Shown here: positions 45,122 to 56,872 of the stretch, piece after piece
Position numbering within the stretch: position 1 is the first letter of the stretch
How the letters are laid out: each line of letters opens with the position of its first letter
The notes under the pieces: generated by a model
What the model saw: the letters and a program-made list of their open reading frames with translations, nothing else
Database searches by the model: none
What the model was told of the DNA's origin: nothing
NCBI RefSeq assembly: GCF_018812025.1
Contig: NC_063045.1
Span: 1-64,000, forward strand
From: Megalobrama amblycephala
Taxonomy: Eukaryota; Chordata; Actinopteri; Cypriniformes; Xenocyprididae
Length of the DNA stretch: 64,000 bases
Reading direction: 5' to 3'
Position numbers and translations under genes: made by a program

Positions 45122-45991
45122 AGCCGAGTTCAGACTGCACGATTTTAGCCCCGATTTTGGCTCGCCGACAGGTTTTGAGAAATCGCCGACAAATGCCCGA
45201 AATCACAGGCAAATCGGTGCTCGTTCACGCGAGTGACAATCACGCAGTGTGAATGAGCAAAGACGCGATCTGAGAGAATCGCCGACGAGTCGCCGACACC
45301 CATGAAATATTTGGCATGCTAAATATCTGGACCTGTCGGCGATTCAAAATCCTGCAGTGTGAAAAGTGTTCTGACTGAAAACTACATCGGCGATGACCTA
45401 CAGCCAATGAGAGAGCAAGATACAGAGCAGCGGGGAGTTCAGGGAGGAGTTATAGACCACAACATCAGCAAGCATGGCTTCGTTTCAGTTAAACATTACA
45501 ATTCTATCAAACAGAAACAAAGCACAAACATTTGCTTGACCATCCGCAACAGCAGCACATTGAAAAGTTATTTATTTACCTCCAACTCTTGTTGCAGAAC
45601 ACACAATCCACAGTCTCCCCAACCATTTCCTCCTCCATATTCTTTCCTTTTTCTTGTTTTCTCTGCAAATCAGCGCATAGGCAATTCGTATTGCAAGCTT
45701 CTTGCGGGCTACCGTTATTAATAATAATAATAACTCCGGTCCTGCACGCGTGATATCGCGTTGTTTCCTTGTCACATCTCGCGTGTGTTTGGTTGTGAAA
45801 CGTAGTTTGCATGCCAGACAGAGTTGTCGGCGATTCCTCCTATTGTAAAGTCATGCAGTGTGAAACCTTCTGTCGCCGATCCATCGTGCAGTTTGAACAC
45901 AGCAGCGACTGAATGCTGGCCAAGATAGTCATGCAGTGTGAAAAGAACAGTGACCTGACTACTTTGAAAATCGTGCAGTCTGAACTCGGCT
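45122..45991. mobile_element. Harbinger-type MITE with TTA TSD
   Basis: The inverted ends are AGCCGAGTTCAGACTGCACG and its exact reverse complement, with TTA on both sides (45119-45121 and 45992-45994), the target preference of PIF/Harbinger. The 870-bp element has many inner copies of the gtgcagtgtgaa/tgcacgatttt and cggcgatt motifs near both ends, a likely transposase-binding cluster. Open frames in the middle match no family. It is nested in a Gypsy LTR. Confidence 0.9.
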
Positions 45992-46128
45992 TTAAAGGGT
46001 GTGCTGATGACGAGGACCAGGTGCAGGGAACCCAGGAAGAGCGGGAAGGCTGATGAGGGAAGTGCAAACATGTGATGAACAAGGAGGAACATGGGAGATG
46101 GAGTCCAGGACAGGCGTGACTGTGACAC

Positions 46129-46290
46129 CCTCCCAGACCTGTTTAGAATTTCCTTGTGACATTTTAGCCTCATTTTTTTGATTAAGGCCTTATCTACTTT
46201 AGTTTGTCTTTTTGATTTCTCTTTAAAAGCTTTTTTCTTCTTAATTAATAGTTGTTTAAATTTCTTTGATACACAACCCTAAAGGCACTT
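46129..46290 (-). pseudogene. LINE fragment, second copy
   Basis: This repeats part of 9925-10165 (minus-strand LKCHKEILNRSGR and following), with a deletion in the middle. It lies in the same position relative to the receptor 5' flank as at 10.1 kb, so it was carried along by segmental duplication. Confidence 0.7.
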
Positions 46291-46864
46291 AATACTCTCT
46301 TCATACCAAATCTTTAACAGTCCCTGTTATTTAAAGCCTGAGTTCTGTTCAGTTCATCGTCCGGTATCATCTACATTACGTGGTTGTGTTTCTCCTCATG
46401 ATTCTCCAGTGTATTGTGAGGATTATTAGATTAAAGGCTGTTCTTTGAGTTATTGGTAGCACTTTATTTTACAGTATGTGTGCTTTCCTGGTACATATAT
46501 AGTAATTATGTTGTACATACAGGTAAAAGAGTGGTAACACAAGGTACTTACCTGACATGTATGTACATGGAAACTAATAAGAAACACTGGTGTATTTTTC
46601 AATGATACATACATGGTAACTACTTTGTACCTATAGACAAGTGTTGGGTAATAACAGGCACTTATTATAGTGTCCGTATATGGTAACTAACAGACACATT
46701 ACTGTACTTACTAATGGTATGTACATGGTAACATGGTATGTAAATAGTATCATTGGAAATGATACTATACAGCAGTGTTTCTTATTAGTTTCCATGTACA
46801 TACATGTCAGGTAAGTACCTTGTGTTACCACTCTTTTACCTGTATGTACAACATAATTACTATA

Positions 46865-48435
46865 CAGGTCCTTCTCAAAAAATTAGCATATTGTGATAAA
46901 GTTCATTATTTTCCATAATGTAATGATAAAAATTAAACTTTCATATATTTTTAGATTCATTGCACACCAACTGAAATATTTCAGGTCTTTTATTGTTTTA
47001 ATACTGATGATTTTGGCATACAGCTCATGAAAACCCAAAATTCCTATCTCAAAAAATTAGCATATCATGAAAAGGTTCTCTAAACGAGCTATTAACCTAA
47101 TCATCTGAATCAACTAATTAACTCTAAACACCTGCAAAAGATTCCTGAGGCTTTTAAAAACTCCCAGCCTGGTTCATTACTCAAAACCGCAATCATGGGT
47201 AAGACTGCCGACCAGAAGGCCATCATTGACACCCTCAAGCGAGAGGGTAAGACACAGAAAGAAATTTCTGAACGAATAGGCTGTTCCCAGAGTGCTGTAT
47301 CAAGGCACGTCAGTGGGAAGTCTGTGGGAAGGAAAAAGTGTGGCAAAAAACGCTGCACAACGAGAAGAGGTGACCGGACCCTGAGGAAGATTGTGGAGAA
47401 GGACTGATTCCAGACCTTGGGGGACCTGCGGAAGCAGTGGACTGAGTCAGACAGGTGGACAGGTGCCGCATTCCCCAGGTCAAGCCACTTTTGAACCAGA
47501 AACAGCGGCAGAAGCGCCTGACCTGGGCTACAGAGAAGCAGCACTGGACTGTTGCTCAGTGGTCCAAAGTACTTTTTTCGGATGAAAGCAAATTTTGCAT
47601 GTCATTCGGAAATCAAGGTGCCAGAGTCTGGAGGAAGACTGGGGAGAAGGAAATGCCAAAATGCCAAAATGCCTGAAGTCCAGTGTCAAGTACCCACAGT
47701 CAGTGATGGTCTGGGGTGCCATGTCAGCTGCTGGTGTTGGTCCACTGTGTTTTATCAAGGGCAGGGTCAATGCAGCTAGCTATCAGGAGATTTTGGAGCA
47801 CTTCATGCTTCCATCTGCTGAAAAGCTTTATGGAGATGAAGATTTCGTTTTTTCAGCATGACCTGGCACCTGCTCACAGTGCCAAAACCACTGGTAAATG
47901 GTTTACTGACCATGGTATTACTGTGCTCAATTGGCCTGCCAACTCTCCTGACCTGAACCCCATAGAGAATCTGTGGGATATTGTGAAGAGAAAGTTGAGA
48001 GACGCAAGACCCAACACTCTGGATGAGCTTAAGGCCGCTATCGAAGCATCCTGGGCCTCCATAACACCTCAGCAGTGCCACAGGCTGATTGCCTCCATGC
48101 CACGCCGCATTGAAGCAGTCATTTCTGCAAAAGGATTCCCGACCAAGTATTGAGTGCATAACTGAACATAATTATTTGAAGGTTGACTTTTTTTGTATTA
48201 AAAATACTTTTCTTTTATTGGTCGGATGAAATATGCTAATTTTTTGAGATTTTTGAGAATTTTGGGTTTTCATGAGCTGTATGCCAAAATCATCAGTATT
48301 AAAACAATAAAAGACCTGAAATATTTCAGTTGGTGTGCAATGAATCTAAAATATATGAAAGTTTAATTTTTATCATTACATTATGGAAAATAATGAACTT
48401 TTATCACAATATGCTAATTTTTTGAGAAGGATCTG
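46865..48435 (+). mobile_element. Tc1-like transposon with TA TSD, complete ends
   Basis: Both ends are present: CAGGTCCTTCTCAAAAAATT and its inverse aattttttgagaaggatctg, with TA at 46863-46864 and 48436-48437. The inverted repeats extend about 200 bp, including an inner copy aaaaaattagcatat (47053). The 1571-bp length is typical of Tc1. Transposase reading frame breaks prevent self-mobility, but the ends could be used by an enzyme in trans. It is younger than the palindromic element around it. Confidence 0.93.
47195..48153 (+). pseudogene. Tc1-like transposase pseudogene
   Basis: The ATG at 47195 opens MGKTADQKAIIDTLKREGKT with a helix-turn-helix (EISERIGCSQSAVSRHV), and the first stop falls at 47405. 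The DDE domain continues in other frames: LFSDESKFCMSFGNQGARVW (first Asp, near 47580), QHDLAPAHSA (second Asp, near 47860) and SPDLNPIENLWDIVKRKL (Glu, near 47960), ending at ISAKGFPTKY (48150). Frameshifts lie near 47405, 47655 (a duplicated aaatgcc) and 47850. Total span of 959 bp fits a ~340-residue enzyme with small losses. It is a different Tc1 subfamily from the copy at 16.9 kb. Confidence 0.9.
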
Positions 48436-48631
48436 TATATGTACCAGGAAAGTACAAGTACTGTAAAATAAAGTGCTACCGAGTTATTTCCTGAGTCGTG
48501 CGCTTCACTACAGCCACCGTCGCTGACACTAACAGTGAATGTTCATCTTCTCTAACTAATTTAACCAGTAATTTATCACATGGTACCAGAACAGACACAA
48601 CTGAAGCCATAAAAACACATTTCAAACTCAC

Positions 48632-48683
48632 CATCCAGACGCCTCAAACAGAGCAAAACTAACTTGAGGAACATTTTCTTCAT
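48632..48683 (-). pseudogene. Orphan signal-peptide exon, copy 3
   Basis: The sequence is almost the same as exon 1 of locus A (one difference near the middle) and keeps the GTGAG donor. ATG is at 48683-48681. Downstream on the minus strand come a transposon, a LINE scrap and Gypsy DNA with no Ig exon. Confidence 0.68.
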
Positions 48684-48830
48684 CGGTTCACTGAAAAGCC
48701 CACGATAGTGACTCTTAAAATGTCTGAAAACCCTCAGATTGATCTGAAACACACTGAACTGTGATATTTATCTGGTTGTGTGTGAATCCTCCCCCAAACT
48801 CAGTTAGTTTCGGCTCACACATCCACATGG

Positions 48831-50878
48831 GTTTTTTGGGGTGGGGGGTGGTTTGGAGGTCACGAACGCTGGGTTATTTGGCAAAAACAAACACACACAG
48901 GAAAAAAAAAATTGAAAATGATTTTCCTAGAAACTAGCAAGTAACATATTTGCCATTAGTCCTTGACACGCTCAGACTCAGACGACAGATTACGGTGGGC
49001 TGTTTAAAACAGCAATACCAAGAAAGGTTGCTCACTACAATAGGGTTTAAACACGTGTGACATTTAGGATGCTTTTGATATAAATCTTCACTGGTTAGCT
49101 TTGTCCTTGATAGTGTACAAGACGACCTATAATCTAAAACATGTTACAAACCTCCCAGGCTGTAACACTTGTTGAAAATAAAATAAAAATAAACCAAACG
49201 AAACTGACTGACGGTCACTTCAATTCCCTGATCCAGAAAAGCACTGAATTAAGAAAAATAACTTAATTTATTTAATAAGTTCAAAAATAACATCAACAAA
49301 AAGAAAGAAATAAAGAAAGGAAGCAAATCTTGAGAAGAGGGCCAGGCCAACATAACAAAACTTTCTAACTGACAAGGTTAGCATTAAATAACCTTTACAA
49401 GGTAAACAACTAAACAACAAAGTCTTACCTTGCTCCCTGTCTAACAGAACAAAAGCAAAATTCAAGTTTAAAGAAAATGGCACCCTCTCCCTATGTAATG
49501 GAGGCCAGATAGTAGTTTCAGTGCGAGTAAACCTCACTCCTCTGATCTCAAGAGATGCTTTAGCGACTGACGCTGGAGGTTGCTGCCTTTAGCCTCGTTA
49601 GAGCGACCGACTCCCATGCGGACAGGCCCGGATTCACGTCCCGCTTGGAGCGCACCTACGGCTTCCGAATAAAAAATGAAGTATTTACACAAATAAAGAA
49701 TGAAAACAAAATAACACACACACAAAAAGAACACTCTCTCTCTCTCTCACAGCTAGCGGTTACGCAACTTTAAATACTAGCTCATTTTAAATACTAGCTC
49801 ATTTTAATACTAGCTCATTTAAATACTAGCTCATTTTAAATACTAGCTCATTTTAAATACTAGCTCATTTTTTACACAGATTTACCAGCGGTTGGGAGAT
49901 CGTGATTGCAGTGAACGTGCACAAGCCTATTTCACAAACACCATACCTGCAAACTCAAAATAGGTGGAAAAGGGTGGCATGTACTAACTAAATTGTTGTG
50001 GGGGGGCTGAGGTGAGAATTTTTATTTTAACATGTAAACAAAGCATTCTGGTGCACTCTGACAAGAAAATAAATGAAAAATAAAACATTTGCTTCAAGTA
50101 AAAAACATTTATTGGCACTATTGCTGGGCATTGACACAAATTTCACAATTGGATTCGATTTTGATTCAGACGCTTGCGATTTGATTTCGATTTGATTACC
50201 TTTGATTCAGTATTGATTGATTTTGGACCGATCAGGAACAGTACTGATGGAGTATTTTACAGTACATGTCAAAAAAATTGCAGTCATTTTTGTAGCTGAC
50301 TGAGTTTTTGGACATTGAACTGTTTTTCTGAGGTAAATGTGACATTTTTACAAGACATTTGTTTTACTGACGCCTTTCCGTGTTTGAAACACTGATTGAT
50401 CATTGATCATGTGGCATACGGATTTCAGAAAGTTGTACTTTATCTTTATCAACTTACCTTTGGATGTTTATTCATGTTTATTTTGTGTTGTACTTAGTAA
50501 AGCGGAAGAGATGATTGGTTCATGTGCTCTGCTTGGACTGAAGCTCTACAGCGATCTGTCACGCCACAGAGCGCCAAGAAAGATCAACACCTCGAGAGAC
50601 GTCTATGATCTCACTCCAGTCTGAGGGAAAGTTGCCCATTTTCAATACTTGTGAGGTTTTTTTGTGCTTTTCTCCCCGATCTCCCCCCAAGTTAGTAGGA
50701 CTCGGTTGCGGCTGGATCTCAACCACACATTTCCAAGACCCGCTCCATTCTACCTGTGATTGGCTAGTAATGTCAGTTTGGTTTAGAGCGAAAGCTGTGC
50801 TCCTCTCATACCATTGGCTGGCGAACTCATGAACTCGAACATGATTTCAACATTTTTTTTTTAAATGTAGGAGTATCT
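48831..50878. other. Unclassified insertion in flank copy 3
   Basis: About 2 kb that is missing from the other two flank copies. It starts with a T/G-rich run (tgggttttttggggtgggg) and ends with a T-rich tract. It holds a (CT)n run (49736-49750), an 18-19-bp tandem repeat (49769-49872) and, near 50125-50220, a ctgggcattgacacaaattt/gattcgatt segment typical of one end of a hAT MITE. No target duplication or coding family was recognised. Confidence 0.4.
49769..49872. repeat. 18-19-bp tandem repeat, 6 copies
   Basis: The unit ttaaatactagctcatt(t) is repeated six times with one- and two-base length differences. It is simple minisatellite DNA without a visible function. Confidence 0.9.
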
Positions 50879-51003
50879 TTGAATGAAAACTAACAGCAGA
50901 AGAGTGAAATATTGGACTAGATATCTGAATCTACTGGTGTGTTATTTAGTGCTGTGAGCTGTCAATCATATTTGACCTCTGACCTGTGACTCTTATTTGA
51001 CTG

Positions 51004-51204
51004 TTGATGGATTCACTTTATTTCAGTGTAAAGATGTTTAGTGTGGAGTGGAAGATTATGATCTTCTTATTATCAGGAGAGAAAATGAAGAAACGCTTCA
51101 GCCTCAAACTGCTGACGCACACAGAGACGACAAACATCCAGCAGAAGCTGTTTATCCACCGACAGATCAAACCAGACACACTGATGTTTGAACAGATCAA
51201 ATAA
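51004..51204 (+). other. Conserved 66-codon open frame, copy 3
   Basis: Same frame as at 10874 and 34368, with KIMIFLL and KKRFSLKLL. The transcript sense would be opposite to the receptor. Coding status doubtful. Confidence 0.3.
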
Positions 51205-51559
51205 AGAGAAAAAGCATCTTCAATCGACTCAAAAGCCAGTAAATCATGTAAAAACATGTATAAAGTTTGTGTTGTTACAACAAAATCCATGAGTGAACAT
51301 TAATGCAAACATACAGTAACTTGTAAATGTAATCGTTCATTTAGAGAAATATAATTTGGTTACCAGAAAGTTTTGGTCTTTGGGAAATTTGATGAGAAAT
51401 TAGTTCATAATCAGATGTTTTGCTTTTGATTGCAGACTTTGGTATTTTGGTGAATCTGCGCAAAATAACTCTTTTAAAACTCTAGTTGAAACACATGTGA
51501 GTTTATCTTGGTCTTTTCATCTGGAGAAACTGAGAAGTGTAGATTTGCTACTAAAGTGT

Positions 51560-51790
51560 AGAAGTGATCTTTGATGGCAATCTTTCTTTTGAAAACCACA
51601 TTTCTAGCACTTGTAAAACCACTTTATTCCAACTTAAACTGTCTCTAAACTACAACTTATGCTCTCAATATCAAATGCAGAAAAATTTGTTCATGCATAC
51701 ATTATCTCAAGACTGGATTATTGTAATGCTTTACTGGGCGGTTGCCCTGCAGGCCTAATAAACAAACTCCAGCAGTTCTTACTAGATCCA
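51560..51790 (+). pseudogene. L2-type LINE fragment
   Basis: Frames read VIFDGNLSFENHISSTCK and, shifted, MLSISNAEKFVHAYIISRLD followed by YCNALLGGCPAGLINKLQ, the post-RT region of the L2 family. Boundaries fade on both sides. Confidence 0.8.
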
Positions 51791-51825
51791 GGAAGTGTGA
51801 TCATATTAGCCCGGTTCTGTCAACA

Positions 51826-52140
51826 CTGCAGAGTAGAACTGTTTCAGCAGCTCCTGTGGTAGGTTGAACTTCCTCAGCTGGAGAAGGAAGTACAGTCTCT
51901 GCTGGGACTTTTTCCACGCTGGAGTCTATGTGGAACTCCCACTTCAGGTCCTGAGAGATGGTGGTGCCCAGGAACCTGAATGACTCCACTGCTGCCTCAG
52001 TGCTGTCCATGATGAAGAGTGGGAATAATGCTGGAGTGTTTCTCCTGAAGTCCACTATCATCTGCACTGTTTTGAGTGTGTTCAGCTCCAGGTTGTTATA
52101 ACTGCACCAGACGGCCAGGTCTTTAACCTCCTGTCTGACC
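51826..52140 (-). pseudogene. CR1-group LINE fragment
   Basis: The minus-strand frame reads MQMIVDFRRNTPALFPLFIM, ESFRFLGTTISQDLKWEFHI and, shifted, the QLRKFNLPQELLKQF region. This is the segment just after the RT palm in a widespread fish LINE. It is a short broken copy. Confidence 0.75.
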
Positions 52141-52689
52141 CGTCAATTTCCAGGTCACAGGAGTGGCACATTCGTAGTAAATTAATAGAGTAATATTTAC
52201 ACAAGAAGTGTATTTTGCCTGAATTGGGCAAACTGAAGTGTTTTTACACAGAAAGTGTGTTTTTGTTGAAGTGTGTGAATGCACTTGTCTTTATGATGGT
52301 CAAAAGAAGCGAAGGCTCATAGTTGATCATCAGCGGAAAAGAGTTGTCAGTTTTTAGGAGAATTAGGGACAACCTTGTGAAGAGGGGACAGCCCTAGAAT
52401 TAAAAACTAGATAAAAAGGAGTGATTGGGGCATTTATTATTGTATATTGTGCAGTATCAGTTTGAAGAATTAAGATTGTTGATGGAAATTAAAATTCAAA
52501 ACAATAAAGAGGATGTAAAGAATTGTACAAGAACTGTTGTAGGAATATAAGACATTTTCCAGATTGCAGACGCTGTTATTGAGAAAATAAGAAGAACCTG
52601 GTAGAAATAATGTCAAACTCCCCCAGAGTTTGACATTATGACCTCTGACTTAAACTGTAACATCATCAGCATATGCAGAAATCTTAATA
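52141..52689. other. Stretch without a recognised feature
   Basis: AT-rich sequence between LINE scraps. No element end or exon was recognised. Confidence 0.3.
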
Positions 52690-53160
52690 GGTTATTGAGA
52701 GTCTAGTTCAGCAACCCTTAGACCTGTTAACTGGCTTCTTAGTTTACATAACAGAGGCTCAATGACTAAACTGTAGAGTTGACCTGAAAGGGGACACCCT
52801 TGTCTAATACCTCTGTGGACCTTAACAGGAACAATGAGACCAGCAGCAATTTTTATCATACACGTGGCCTCATTAAGACAGCCTGTTGAAAACTCACAGG
52901 GAGAGACCTTTGCTGATGCATTCTTTGAGCACTTCAAAATAATCAGGTCCTGATATAGTCCAATATTTTTTTAAAAACAATTCAGAAGACAGTCCATCTA
53001 TCCCTGGTGCTCTTCCTGAAGAGAGACCCTTTACAGCAGCAGTAACCTCTTCAAACTGAAGATCAGCCTCTAAAAGTTTTTGTGCTTTGAAGTTAAAGAA
53101 GGAATATCCTGTAGCAGTTCATTTCTGCATTGTTCATCAATGGCTTTAGCAGTGAATAAA
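52690..53160 (-). pseudogene. L1/Tx1-type LINE reverse transcriptase fragment
   Basis: On the minus strand the region encodes EEVTAAVKGLSSGRAPGIDG (RT entry motif) and further on VHRGIRQGCPLSGQLYSLVI (RT motif near the palm), typical of the L1/Tx1 group rather than L2. The palm YADD segment between and after is missing or broken. Not translatable as one frame. Confidence 0.75.
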
Positions 53161-53174
53161 TCAGAGTATAAATC

Positions 53175-53177
53175 TGA

Positions 53178-53214
<37 letters not shown>

Positions 53215-53221
53215 ATATATA
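53175..53221. repeat. (AT)n microsatellite
   Basis: A run of AT dinucleotides with one TATTATAT break, at the junction between the LINE fragment and the DIRS-like copy 2. Confidence 0.95.
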
Positions 53222-53224
53222 CTT

Positions 53225-56200
53225 TCTACTTGCTCGGGTGCTTCTTTTACAATTAGGCTGTCGGCTGGCCTTTTAATAATATTTTTTCTAAAGGCCGCCT
53301 TCTGGCTTGATAGTGAAATTGCGTTTAGGCTTAAAAGAACTTTTGATTTCTTCCTTCTTCATGCATTATAATAAGGAGGGAAAATCTTAGTTCTACGAGC
53401 CGCAGGAAGGTAAGCTGGATCTATATTTTTGTTTATAAAAAGTGTAAACCTTGTTTTTCCTGTATAGCTTTCCTGAGCTTGTAGTCAATAAATTTAGAAG
53501 GGTTTTTTTGGGCAGAATAACTGTAGCTTTAGGTTGGCTAGTTTTCAAAACATGCAGGTGCTTTATTTTGTAGCCTCCTATATTAGAATAGCTTCTCAGC
53601 TAATACTTTAGTTTGGTTTGAGTCAGCACTCGTCGCTTCAGTTATTTGTGTACAGGATGGCTTATCGGCCACCTGACACTGTTTGCTTGCAGTGCTTAAT
53701 TTTCTCTTCATATTTGAAGGATTCATAATGAAGCCCAAGCTTTGCTTGGCCCAGTAGGCCTTAGTTAGCGGCTAGGCTAGAGCTAGGTTTAGGTGCTTGT
53801 TTGTTACATCACCCTTATTATTACTATCCCTGTGAGGTTGTATACTTCCTAATTCTGGCCTCCTCCTGAGGGAGTTGCTGGCCGTATGCCCATTTCCCCT
53901 TCCATATTATGTAGGTGCTATGGCTGAGGTTAACAGCTAAGGTTATAGGCTGTTATGAGCCTTCCTGGTGCTGTGTTTCCCAGGTGGTAGGCCCTTATCT
54001 TCTAGAAGATGAGTTATGCAGTGCTGCTAGGCCCCACTTTTTAGAACTTTGTCATGCTTATAATGTCTTCACATGAGCCCTTTGAATTATATTCAAGTTT
54101 GAGTATACGGTGCTAAATGTTTTAGCTTTCGGCCTCAAGGGTTCAATACAGATCTCAGATCTGTTCTGTGAAACATTTATCCTGTTTGGATGGCATGTAA
54201 TACAAAGCACTTACTTTTGCTTTGGGTTCTAAGCTTTAGCCCTACATACTTTCATATATGTGAGCTTACTCTAGTGCTGCCACAGGTCAACGCTTGTTTC
54301 TGTGATAGCAGGCTGTGATTAGCCTCTATCTAAGAACATGGTGTTTTTTTGTACTCCCCGGTTAGGGTTTGTGTTTCACTGAGTGCGTCACCTGTTGGAT
54401 TGCACACTCAGGTTGAGTGTTTATTTGCCACTTGTTTATTTGCCACTTGTTTGCCACCTGATGTCACCTGATGGAGTTTGGGTTCCTTGCCGCTGTCGCC
54501 TTTGGCTTGCTTAGTTGGGGACACTTGACATTTGATATTCAATAATATTCTTGACATTTATTCAACAGTGCTTCTGATCTGCCTGCATTGACACTATTAT
54601 TTAAGAGCTGCTGTGCAGCCAAATTATGTACCAGTTATCAATGTAAAGCTGCTTTGACACAATCTGCATTGTAAAAAGCGCTATATAAATAAAGGTGACT
54701 TGACTTGACTAGAGAGATTTATTCTGGTTAGAATAGTAGGATCTCTGTAGCTCCCAGTCGATCATGACCACAGCAGCTGTTTTGCATTTGCTGTTAGATT
54801 GTTGGCTCTTTATTGTAGCCTCTTTCTTAATACAGCTTGCTTTTTGGCCTGGTGCCACATGGTGCTAAAAGTAGTAGGCTCTGCTAGGCCTCCTTTTTGG
54901 TTTCATGGTGGCCCAGCTGGGTTGGTTATACTTAGACTCTTCCATGGTTGTGTCTTGCTTTCTGACTCACACCGCTATTGGCCACACCTGCTTCTGTTAG
55001 AGTAGGCCCTATGTCAGGCCTCTCATAGAGTTATGTGGCGCAGTGTGTACTCCTCTTATTTAAGTATTCGAGTACTTGGCCTTTTTTTTGGTCAGGTAGC
55101 TACCACTGGCTGATGCCATGTGTTTATAAAAGTAGAAGGCCCCTCATGGCCTCTTTTTAGATTGCATTTTGGCACAGTTGTTGTGTTGGCTTCTATTTTG
55201 ACTCATCACCATGGATGGGTCGTGATTGCCACTAGCTGACGCCACATGTTTACGAGTTGTAGGCCTTTTTAGGCCTCCTTTGTATCATGCTGGAGCTTGG
55301 CTTTGTACTCCTCCCACTTAGAGAGTAAAAGTTGCTTTTACCGAGTACATTTTCTGAGTGGCTTGCCTCTCAAGGTGAGGTCGTGCATTAAACCAACTGT
55401 TTTGGGTTTATTCATTTACTTCCTTGAGAATGGTTTCCTTTAGCTCTAGTTGAGCTAAATAGTTACCTTGTTTTTTACTTGGTTCTATTTTGCTCCTAGA
55501 ACTTTAATGGCTGCTAGCTGACAGCCTTTGGAGCCTCCTTTGGGAACATGCTGGCATGTACCCCTTTTTCTGTGTTTTCTTTGATATTCCTCTCTGAAAA
55601 CAGTAAAGTGATTTGTGTCGCTGGCTGGCCAGGGCTCCGGCTGACTCATTAACCTCCCTTGTAGTCGGTTTGTTCTGCCTGGAGCTTGATAACACTGTCA
55701 TCACGAGCTGATGCCATGTGTCTGCTGAGGTTATAGGCCCATGGGGCCTTCTTTGGCATGTGATGGCGTACACTGTACTCCTCTTGCTTAAAGAGTAAAA
55801 GGGTCTTTACCGAGTACACTGCTCATTGGATTGTGTTGGACGGGCTGTTTCGTGGGCACTCACAGCTACCTAATTACTTGGTTGGTCATGCGCTCAGCAT
55901 GCTACGTTTTCAGTCGAATGGCCTTATGGGCCATCCTGAATACCACCATATGAATTGGGTTCTTTGTGTGATATTAGTTCATTCGCAAGAAATTTAGTTA
56001 TGTTGTAGGCCCCTTCTGGTCGGCCTCCATGACTATGTGCCTACAGTATGGTCTGTCTGTTAGGTTGAGCTTCGTACGTCCCTTTGTACTTCCCTCGTAC
56101 TTCTGCTCTCTTCTTTGAAGAATGCGCTTTGGAGATTCTGTGTATCAGACAGGGCTGGCCCAGACTATCTTTGGCTTTCGCTAGATTAGTAAGGCCTCCT

Positions 56201-56872
56201 TGGTGGCGTTGGGGGTTGACTTTGTTCCCCTCTAGTGACTGGACGGGGTTCCGTTTGGTTTCCTGGCCACATTCCCTTTAAGGGACCACTTTCCACGGAT
56301 TGCTGGTCCCAGATGCCTTGAGCAGCCTTGGAAGGCTTTCCGCGGAAGGTCTCTTTTAGGCTCAGCTTGGGCTGTTGGCCATAGGGAATGCTGTCACTGA
56401 CAGCCTTGGGGAGAGTTGCTCCCGGCATTTCTCTGGAACTGCCGGACGTTTGTCTAGACATTTGGCATGCACTCTCCTTCAGCATGGCGGCGTGGGTGTT
56501 TCATTCCCCATATGCGGTAAATGCAGAGTTGAGTTCCCTTTTGAAAGGGAACGTCTCAGGTTACGTATGTAACCATAGTTCCCTGAGAACAGGGAACGAG
56601 ACTCTGTGTTGCCCTGCCATGCTTCAGGCTGCCTGCTGAACAGTCCCTCAAAGACGAGTAGGTGTTGACTGCTTCCTCAGGTGCTCCTTTTATACGTCAC
56701 GGTTTGCGCCGTAATGACGTCATAGGCTGTCACCAGCCAATAGGATTGGAGTGTTGTGATTCTTGGAATTTCGAACACCTGTCACGAGTGACAGTTCCCC
56801 ATATGCGGTAAACACAGAGTCTCATTCCCTGTTCTCAGGGAACCATGGTTACATATGTAACCTGAGACATTT
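53225..56872 (+). mobile_element. DIRS-like element copy 2, 5'-truncated
   Basis: From about 53290 the sequence follows copy 1 from about 22985 onwards (gccttctggcttgatagtga, tctacgagccgcagga.ggtaag, tttttcctgtatagctt, cacctgttggatt.cacactcag) through the degenerate array and into the terminal inverted-repeat region (about 56600-56850), including gttccctgttctcagggaac and ggttacatatgtaacc. The gag and left end are missing. Near 56525-56600 extra end-type palindromes (ttcccttttgaaagggaac, gttacgtatgtaac) lie internally, as expected for the internal complementary region of DIRS elements. It shows that the gag-only, pol-less structure was propagated. Confidence 0.72.
54530..54715 (+). mobile_element. 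LINE/SINE tail inserted in DIRS-like copy 2
   Basis: The sequence ends tgtaaagctgctttgacacaat...gtaaaaagcgctatataaataaaggtgacttgacttgac, an L2-type 3' tail from a different subfamily than that at 27.7 kb. It is only about 180 bp long and non-coding. Confidence 0.75.

Larger units (their letters stand above)
44080..46127 (-). mobile_element. Gypsy-like element, 5' LTR and gag, carrying two insertions
   Basis: On the minus strand the LTR spans 46127-44957 (TGTCACAGTCACGCCTGTC to the tgttac end) and is split by a Harbinger MITE at 45122-45991. A leader (agaagaatggaccaaaccgc) and gag follow down to 44080, interrupted by a solo LTR at 44575-44906. The element then meets the Penelope-like fragment, so protease, RT, integrase and 3' LTR are missing. 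Confidence 0.75.
46455..48480. mobile_element. Palindromic DNA element with 8-bp TSD, holding a Tc1
   Basis: The ends are GGTAGCACTTTATTTTACAG and its inverted match ctgtaaaataaagtgctacc. The perfect 8-bp duplication gagttatt lies at 46447-46454 and 48481-48488. Without the Tc1 the element is about 450 bp and almost one long palindrome (tacttacctgacatgtatgtacatgg and its inverse at about 46790-46822). Terminal motif and duplication length group it with the element in receptor exon 5 (30106-32141). It has no coding sequence of its own. Confidence 0.92.
46290..51250 (-). repeat. Receptor 5' flank duplication, copy 3 (interrupted)
   Basis: Pieces at 46290-46454, 48481-48830 and 50879-51250 follow copies 1 and 2 in order. 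They are separated by a DNA transposon (46455-48480) and by about 2 kb of unrelated sequence (48831-50878). About 80 bp around the second break are missing. The copy has the signal exon but no Ig exons. Confidence 0.85.

Noticed and set aside
53175..53221. Replication origin or DNA-unwinding element
   Set aside because: It is only an (AT)n microsatellite between two mobile-element fragments.
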